Positions 33,702 through 38,285 of a DNA stretch of 38,285 bases are shown here, piece by piece (the first letter of the stretch is position 1; every line of letters begins with the position of its first letter). The translations under genes and the position numbers were made by a program. The stretch is taken from the NCBI GenBank assembly GCA_964342585.1, contig CAYFHK010000009.1, positions 1 to 38,285 of the forward strand, in the 5' to 3' direction. The DNA is from Parvularcula sp964342585. Lineage in GTDB: Bacteria; Pseudomonadota; Alphaproteobacteria; Caulobacterales; Parvularculaceae. The notes beneath the pieces were generated by a model. That model worked only from the letters and a program-made list of their open reading frames with translations. It was not told the origin of the DNA and ran no database searches.

Positions 33702-36320
33702 ATGAAGAAAATGGGTTCTTATTTGCCCTCGGCAGCGCTCGCCTTAGCGCTGATGGGCGTGGGGGGCAGCGCGCTCGCCCAAGACGATATCATTGTGGTT
33801 CGAGGGACACTGTCGCCGGATCCTCAACGTCAAACCCCGGAAATCGCAAACGTGTTGAATGCGGACGCGCTTGCGCGGATCGGGGACAGCGACATCGCGG
33901 GCGCTCTTCGTCGCGTGTCCGGGATCTCTGTGACGGGGGGGCGTTTCCCGGTCGCCCGCGGGTTGAATGAGCGGTACAGCGCAGTCACGCTGAACGGGGT
34001 TCCGATCCCGTCACCTGAACCGCTTCGCCGTGCTGCGCCGCTCGACATTATCCCAACGAGCGTGATCGGTGGATCTGTTGCGCAGAAAACATTCTCGCCT
34101 CAATTTTCCGGTGAGTTTGGCGGTGCAGCAATCGACCTTCAAACGATTGCTCGGCCTGCCGACGACTTCTTGAAATTGGAAGTCGGGTTCGCTGTTGATA
34201 CAGAAACAACCCTCAAGGACGGCTTGTTCTACGAAGGGTCGGGTAGTGACGTCTACGGTTGGGATGACGGATTGCGTGATCTCCCTGGTCTCGCTGCAGA
34301 AGTCATCGCAACGGGCACGCCGTCGGATCAAGCCGCTTTCGACACGAGCTTCGAACAAGACGACACGCTCTTGATCGCTCAAGACGATGTGCCGGCCGAT
34401 GCCAGCGGGTCGGCTACATTGGGTAAGATCTTAGATCTCGACAACGGTTTTGCGATCGGGTCCACCACTTATGTGGGGTACTCAAACGAATGGGAGCACC
34501 GTGAGGGTTTCGCGGATCGGAACGACGGTTTCGCCGGTGGTGTGTTCACCGGTCAGCCTCAAGAGTTCTCATTTGTCGAAACGCGTCAAAATATTCAGCT
34601 CAATGCGTTGAATACGACGGGCTTTCAGTCGCCGAGTGGCGATCACGAAGTGGCGCTCACCACATACATTCTTCGTGATACGCTGAAGCGGGCGCGCGTT
34701 GCAGATGTGATCGCCGTACGGGACGTCGGCGACGACCCACTACGCCAGGAAAATACAGACTGGATCGAACGCCAAATCTGGCAAGCGCAATTAAACGGGA
34801 ACCATCTCTTCCCAAGCTTGATGGATTTGGAGATGAATTGGCGTCTTTCTTACGGTCAAGCTGATCGGGATGCGCCGTACGAACGGAAGACAACTCGTCA
34901 GCTCCTGCCTGACACAAACCAATACCAGTTCTTCAACAACACCAATACCGACAACACCTTGGTCTTCTCGGAGCTGTCCGACGAGAACTTCTTCGCGGCA
35001 ATGGACTTCACTTTGCCATTCGAAGTTGCCGATGCGTTCGTCGAGTTCAAGTTCGGCGGCTCGTATACTGACAATAGCCGCGAGACGAGCCGGAACGTGT
35101 TCAGCTTTGGTGGTGATACACAGCTGTCGGACATCAATCTCGCCGTGGCGCGGACGGATATCATCTACAGCGATACCGTTCTGGCCTCGGACATTCTCGA
35201 CATTGAATACGTCAACACGCCGCAGGAGCCGGACAGTTCAACCGGTGATCTGGAAGTCTACGCTGGCTACCTCATGGCCAATGTTGAGCTGACAGATTTC
35301 ATTAGCTTCTCTGGCGGGGTTCGGTACGAAGACGGGACGCAGGAATCAACGGCCCAGTTGATCCGTCGTCCTGATCTTGCCACGCCGTTCCCGTCGATTG
35401 AGGAAGAGTATTTCCTGCCGTCGGCAACCGTGACGTGGGAAGTTGTGCCTGATCTTCAGGTGCGTGCAGGCTACTCGCAAACGATTGCTCGGCCACAGTT
35501 CCGCGAATTGGTGTTCTCGGACTTCCTCGATCTCGATTATGATATCGTTCTTCGCGGGAACCCGTTCCTCGAAAACGCTGAGCTGGATAACTACGACATC
35601 CGTGCAGAGTATTACTTCGGTCGCGGTGAGTTCGTGACATTGGGTGTCTTCTACAAAGAGATCGACAACCCAATCGAGCAATACAAAACGACGGGCGAGG
35701 ATGAAGCCTTCAGCTTTATCAACGCACCGAGCGCGGAAATTTTCGGGGTTGAAGCTGAGTTCACCAAACGCTTCGCGCTTGAAGATTTCCTCGATGCGGA
35801 CTGGGTTGCAGGCAAAGACCTGTTGTTCTCTACGAACTACACCTACTCAGATTCTGAGGTCCAAGCATCGGCCGGCGACACGGTTATTCTTACGACACCA
35901 ACGCCAACCGGTGTGACTGCGCGTCCTCGGCCGGCAACACAAGTGATCAACGATGGGCGCCAGCTTGTCGGTCAATCTGATCACCTGTTCAACTTCCAGC
36001 TTGGTATCGAGGATCCTGAGACCAATCTTAAAGCGACGCTTTTGCTCAATTATGCGAGTGAGCGCGTGGTGTTTGCAGAAGCCTTCGCTGGCGAAAGCAG
36101 CCCGCCAGCCGTGGTTGAACAGCCGCCGGTCTCTCTTGATTTCGTCTATTCGCAAGACGTTGAAATCGCGGGCGGCATCTATGGCCTCGGCTTGAAGGTT
36201 CAGAATATCCTCGGCGAGGACTTCAACACGTTCCGCGAAGACAATGCGGGCACCGTTAATCCGTTTCTGGAATACGACCAGGGGACAGAGTTCTCGGTTA
36301 GCCTTAGCCGCGAATTCTGA
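33702..36320 (+). CDS. TonB-dependent outer-membrane receptor
   Basis: An 872-residue outer-membrane transporter driven by TonB-ExbBD. Seen: signal peptide ending ALAQ at 24-27, and a TonB-box-like DIIVVRG (29-35). The plug domain has LNADALARIGDSDIAGALRRVSG, RGLNERYSAVTLNGVPIPSP, DIIPTSVIGG and FGGAAIDLQT. A long beta-barrel follows with repeated aromatic-ended strands, and the chain ends in SREF, the terminal Phe used by the barrel assembly machinery. The RGLNERYSxVxLNG block marks the receptor group that usually carries a neighbouring beta-helix lipoprotein. ATG 33702 has GGAGAAGG 6 bases upstream; an earlier frame from 33669 is less likely. Substrate unknown. It lies 83 bases after the lipoprotein, with the hairpin between them, and is followed by a terminator. 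Confidence 0.93.
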   Translation: MKKMGSYLPSAALALALMGVGGSALAQDDIIVVRGTLSPDPQRQTPEIANVLNADALARIGDSDIAGALRRVSGISVTGGRFPVARGLNERYSAVTLNGVPIPSPEPLRRAAPLDIIPTSVIGGSVAQKTFSPQFSGEFGGAAIDLQTIARPADDFLKLEVGFAVDTETTLKDGLFYEGSGSDVYGWDDGLRDLPGLAAEVIATGTPSDQAAFDTSFEQDDTLLIAQDDVPADASGSATLGKILDLDNGFAIGSTTYVGYSNEWEHREGFADRNDGFAGGVFTGQPQEFSFVETRQNIQLNALNTTGFQSPSGDHEVALTTYILRDTLKRARVADVIAVRDVGDDPLRQENTDWIERQIWQAQLNGNHLFPSLMDLEMNWRLSYGQADRDAPYERKTTRQLLPDTNQYQFFNNTNTDNTLVFSELSDENFFAAMDFTLPFEVADAFVEFKFGGSYTDNSRETSRNVFSFGGDTQLSDINLAVARTDIIYSDTVLASDILDIEYVNTPQEPDSSTGDLEVYAGYLMANVELTDFISFSGGVRYEDGTQESTAQLIRRPDLATPFPSIEEEYFLPSATVTWEVVPDLQVRAGYSQTIARPQFRELVFSDFLDLDYDIVLRGNPFLENAELDNYDIRAEYYFGRGEFVTLGVFYKEIDNPIEQYKTTGEDEAFSFINAPSAEIFGVEAEFTKRFALEDFLDADWVAGKDLLFSTNYTYSDSEVQASAGDTVILTTPTPTGVTARPRPATQVINDGRQLVGQSDHLFNFQLGIEDPETNLKATLLLNYASERVVFAEAFAGESSPPAVVEQPPVSLDFVYSQDVEIAGGIYGLGLKVQNILGEDFNTFREDNAGTVNPFLEYDQGTEFSVSLSREF

Positions 36321-36345
36321 TTGCGAACTGAGCGATAAAAATTGG

Positions 36346-36376
36346 AAGGCGGCGCTTCGGCGCCGCCTTTTTGTTT
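36346..36376 (+). terminator. Strong intrinsic terminator after the TonB receptor
   Basis: AAGGCGGCGC (36346-36355) pairs with GCGCCGCCTT (36360-36369) around TTCG, followed by a T-rich tail (TTTGTTT). It should end the lipoprotein-receptor transcript. Confidence 0.9.
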
Positions 36377-36393
36377 CCGGCCAATGCCGTCAT

Positions 36394-36429
36394 GGTTTAT
36401 GAGCCATTAACCGAATGAACTCATAAACC
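36394..36429. promoter_or_regulatory. Perfect 10-bp inverted repeat upstream of gspC
   Basis: GGTTTATGAG (36394-36403) and CTCATAAACC (36420-36429) are separated by 16 bases, so centres of the half-sites are about 26 bases apart. It lies 64 bases before the gspC start, where a dimeric regulator could bind. A TTAACC half-site, as used by CtrA, falls inside the spacer but lacks a matching second half. Confidence 0.5.
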
Positions 36430-36492
36430 TAAAGCAATGTCGCCGCGTGGTTTTTTACGCTAGTACGCGGACGTCAAATTCGGTTGTAGAGA

Positions 36493-37359
36493 GTGACGCG
36501 CCCTGTGGTCTCAATGGAACTCACGGACTCCCACGTCGCTGACGATGACGAAACGGTCTCACGTCAGGTCCCGTCGCGGCGGAAGAATACGCCGCTGCAG
36601 CGCCGCCTTGGCGTGCGTCTGGTCGAGGGCGCCTACGTCATGGTGCTGGGCTTTTTGGCTGTGCAGCTCATTTATACGCTGCTCACGCCGGTGCCTCGGC
36701 CGACCGTGACAGATCCAAGAACGGGTGGCCAAGACGTGATCGACTTGAGCGTTTTGGGTCGATTTGATCCCTTTATCGGCAGTGCGCCTGCCGTTTCGGC
36801 GGCGACATCTGCGCGGGTCGAAGAGACCCAGCTCGATCTCAAATTGGTGGGCGTCTATGCAGCTGATGAGCAATCTTCTGCCGTCATTCGCACGCGAGAC
36901 GGGAAACAGCGGCCTTACTTTATCGGCGATGAGATCGTGCGCGGTGTCACCTTAGAAGAGGTGCGCGCCAACCAAGTCATTCTTCGCCGTGGCGGCGTGT
37001 CAGAGGGTCTGAGCCTCGAGGGCCGTGAGGGGTTCGACAGCGTCGAAGCGGGCAGCCCCACTGCGCCTTTGGTCGCCGCCGCGCCATCTGCGCTGGACGA
37101 TTACCTTCGTGTCATGGCGCCTGAAGACGAGCAGGGGCTTGTCCTGTTTGCGGGCCAAAATCCGACGTTTTTTCAAGCCTCTGGCTTGCTTGATGGCGAC
37201 CGCCTTCTTGCCATCAACGGTATCGCTGTGAATAACAGCGTCGAGGAAACCCTGTCCGTACTGACCCGCCAGATGGCGCAGGGCACAGTCACGCTAACGG
37301 TGGAGCGACGCGGCACGCCGGTTGATATCCGCGTCGATCCAATGGGCTTCAACTTATGA
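36493..37359 (+). CDS. gspC: Type II secretion system inner-membrane protein GspC
   Basis: A 288-residue bitopic inner-membrane protein that links the inner-membrane platform to the secretin. Seen: a basic cytoplasmic tail, a single membrane segment at about 45-65, then the HR domain LVGVYAADEQSSAVIRTRDG..GDEIVRGVTLEEVRANQVILRRGG (about residues 118-175, given in parts). A C-terminal PDZ domain follows (LVLFAGQNPTFFQASGLLDGDRLLAINGIAV, VTLTVERRG). The GTG at 36493 is used as start; ATG at 36514 is the alternative. Both keep the membrane segment. It overlaps gspD by ATGA, the order usual for gsp operons. Confidence 0.88.
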   Translation: MTRPVVSMELTDSHVADDDETVSRQVPSRRKNTPLQRRLGVRLVEGAYVMVLGFLAVQLIYTLLTPVPRPTVTDPRTGGQDVIDLSVLGRFDPFIGSAPAVSAATSARVEETQLDLKLVGVYAADEQSSAVIRTRDGKQRPYFIGDEIVRGVTLEEVRANQVILRRGGVSEGLSLEGREGFDSVEAGSPTAPLVAAAPSALDDYLRVMAPEDEQGLVLFAGQNPTFFQASGLLDGDRLLAINGIAVNNSVEETLSVLTRQMAQGTVTLTVERRGTPVDIRVDPMGFNL

Positions 37360-38285
37360 CTTCTCTACGCCGCGTTTTGGCTAGTTCGGCCGCCGCCCTT
37401 GCTCTTGCAGGGCTAACGCCTGTCGCCGTCTCACATGCCTATGCGCAAAATGGGGCGACACTGAATTATGAGGGGGCGGATCTCGCAGCGGTCGCGCGAG
37501 ACGTCGCATTGCGCACGGGGCGCATCTTCGTCATCGACCCGCGCTTGTCCGGGCGGGTCAACATCGTGTCACCACCTGGCGTAACGCTGAGTCCAGACGA
37601 AGTTTGGGAAGTTTTCTTGGCGACGTTGCAAGTCAACGGGTTCAGCGCGGTTCCCATTGGCGACCGCGAGTATAAGATTTTGCCAAGCCAACAAGCGATC
37701 CGCGAGGGGGGCACGAGTGGCTCCGCGTCGGGCGGTGCGTCGACGGTGACGCGCGTCGTCCCACTGCGTCATGTGGCGGCGGCGACGGCTGCGGCCAATC
37801 TTCGGGGTCTCGTCGGCGAAAATGCCATCGTGACGCCGATCAGTGAAAGCAATTCGCTCATTGTCGTGGATTCGGCGGCGAATATCCGCCGTGTGCTGCA
37901 GGTGCTGAGCGAGATCGATGTGGACACCTCCGTTGTTCGCTCGATCCGGCTTGAAAATGCGCCGGCGAGCGAGGTGGCCAACACGTTGGTTGAGATCATC
38001 AACTCGCAGGCTGGAAACGGTCAGCGACCTTCTTCGACAAGCGTGGTGGCCGTCGATACATCGAACACGATCATTCTGCGGGGGGACCCACAGGAAGTCG
38101 CGCGGCTCGAGCCCATCGCGCGTAACCTCGATGATGAAGGCGTCGGCGAAATTTCTCTCGATACGGTTTATCTCAATCATGCCGATGCTGAGCAAATTGT
38201 GCCGATCATCCAAAATTTGATCGATACAAGCCTTGGCGGAGGCGAGGGTGCACCTGTCACCGGTTCGCGTCCTTCCGTTGGGTTT
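37356..38285 (+). CDS. gspD: Type II secretion system secretin GspD, N-terminal part
   Basis: The first 310 codons of the outer-membrane secretin; the gene runs off the right edge, so no stop is seen. Seen: signal peptide ending AYAQ at about 28-31, then the N0 domain (LNYEGADLAAVARDVALRTG, FVIDPRLSGRVNIVSP). The N1 domain (RVVPLRHVAAATAAANLRGLVG, VVDSAANIRRVLQVLSEID), the N2 domain (IRLENAPASEVANTLVEII, LRGDPQEVARLEPIARNLD) and the beginning of N3 follow. These periplasmic rings dock with GspC, encoded just upstream. Start is the ATG in the ATGA overlap with gspC. The channel-forming C-terminal half is outside the window. Confidence 0.93.
   Translation, partial: MTSLRRVLASSAAALALAGLTPVAVSHAYAQNGATLNYEGADLAAVARDVALRTGRIFVIDPRLSGRVNIVSPPGVTLSPDEVWEVFLATLQVNGFSAVPIGDREYKILPSQQAIREGGTSGSASGGASTVTRVVPLRHVAAATAAANLRGLVGENAIVTPISESNSLIVVDSAANIRRVLQVLSEIDVDTSVVRSIRLENAPASEVANTLVEIINSQAGNGQRPSSTSVVAVDTSNTIILRGDPQEVARLEPIARNLDDEGVGEISLDTVYLNHADAEQIVPIIQNLIDTSLGGGEGAPVTGSRPSVGF

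Noticed and set aside
1..38285. CRISPR arrays, transposases, integrases or phage genes
   Set aside because: I found no short regularly spaced repeats and no protein resembling these families.

Overview
The window is 38.3 kb of moderately GC-rich DNA (I judge it high-50s percent by eye, not computed). It looks like an alphaproteobacterium, most plausibly from the Caulobacterales/Parvularculales side (Hyphomonadaceae or Parvularculaceae). This placement is an inference from three things: a holdfast-like polysaccharide cluster, a large TonB receptor with a partner lipoprotein next to type II secretion genes, and the style of the peptide transporter. No rRNA, transposase, integrase, phage gene or CRISPR array is visible.

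Region 1 (1-7910): the N-terminus of a PcaF-type thiolase runs off the left edge on the minus strand. A tRNA-Gly(UCC) follows. Then comes a peptide ABC transporter operon: a substrate-binding protein read from a TTG start, two permeases, and a fused double ATPase. It faces a convergent, signal-peptide-bearing M3 oligoendopeptidase F. Together they suggest a peptide uptake and digestion module. A gene-free stretch of about 690 bp (7911-8596) follows. It holds two clear hairpins, one of them terminator-like.

Region 2 (8597-25675): a 17-kb, all-plus-strand polysaccharide assembly and export cluster. In order it encodes a CelD/BcsL-type acyltransferase, a JmjC/cupin-like oxygenase-fold protein, an ExoY-type phosphoglycosyl transferase, a BY-kinase-like protein with no P-loop, a Wza-like export lipoprotein, a Wzc-like co-polymerase without kinase, a GT4 glycosyltransferase, a Wzy-like polymerase, a membrane GT2, a NodB deacetylase, a lipoprotein with a glycosidase-like barrel, a second CelD/BcsL acyltransferase, a Wzx flippase, a second GT2 and a small GNAT-like protein. 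From 12.3 kb on, the genes are joined almost entirely by 4-base ATGA/GTGA overlaps. The parts list closely resembles the Caulobacter holdfast (hfs) set: a deacetylase, acyltransferases, a separate kinase-like protein and a Wzx/Wzy route.

Region 3 (25680-30528): an MFS efflux-type transporter and an unknown membrane protein (both minus strand), then a 427-residue plus-strand protein. Its N-terminus matches the proteasome beta-subunit active-site pattern once the initiator Met is removed: Thr1, Asp17, and a Lys at 36 in place of 33. It is followed by a small disordered protein and a convergent prepilin peptidase. The proteasome-like protein is the best candidate here for something undescribed.

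Region 4 (30781-38285): a 945-residue lipoprotein made of two long, about 80%-identical repeats, a UUCG-capped intergenic hairpin, an 872-residue TonB-dependent receptor, a strong intrinsic terminator, then gspC and the start of gspD. The lipoprotein and receptor form one probable operon. The neighbouring secretion genes and prepilin peptidase suggest, but do not prove, that the type II system handles this or similar surface lipoproteins.
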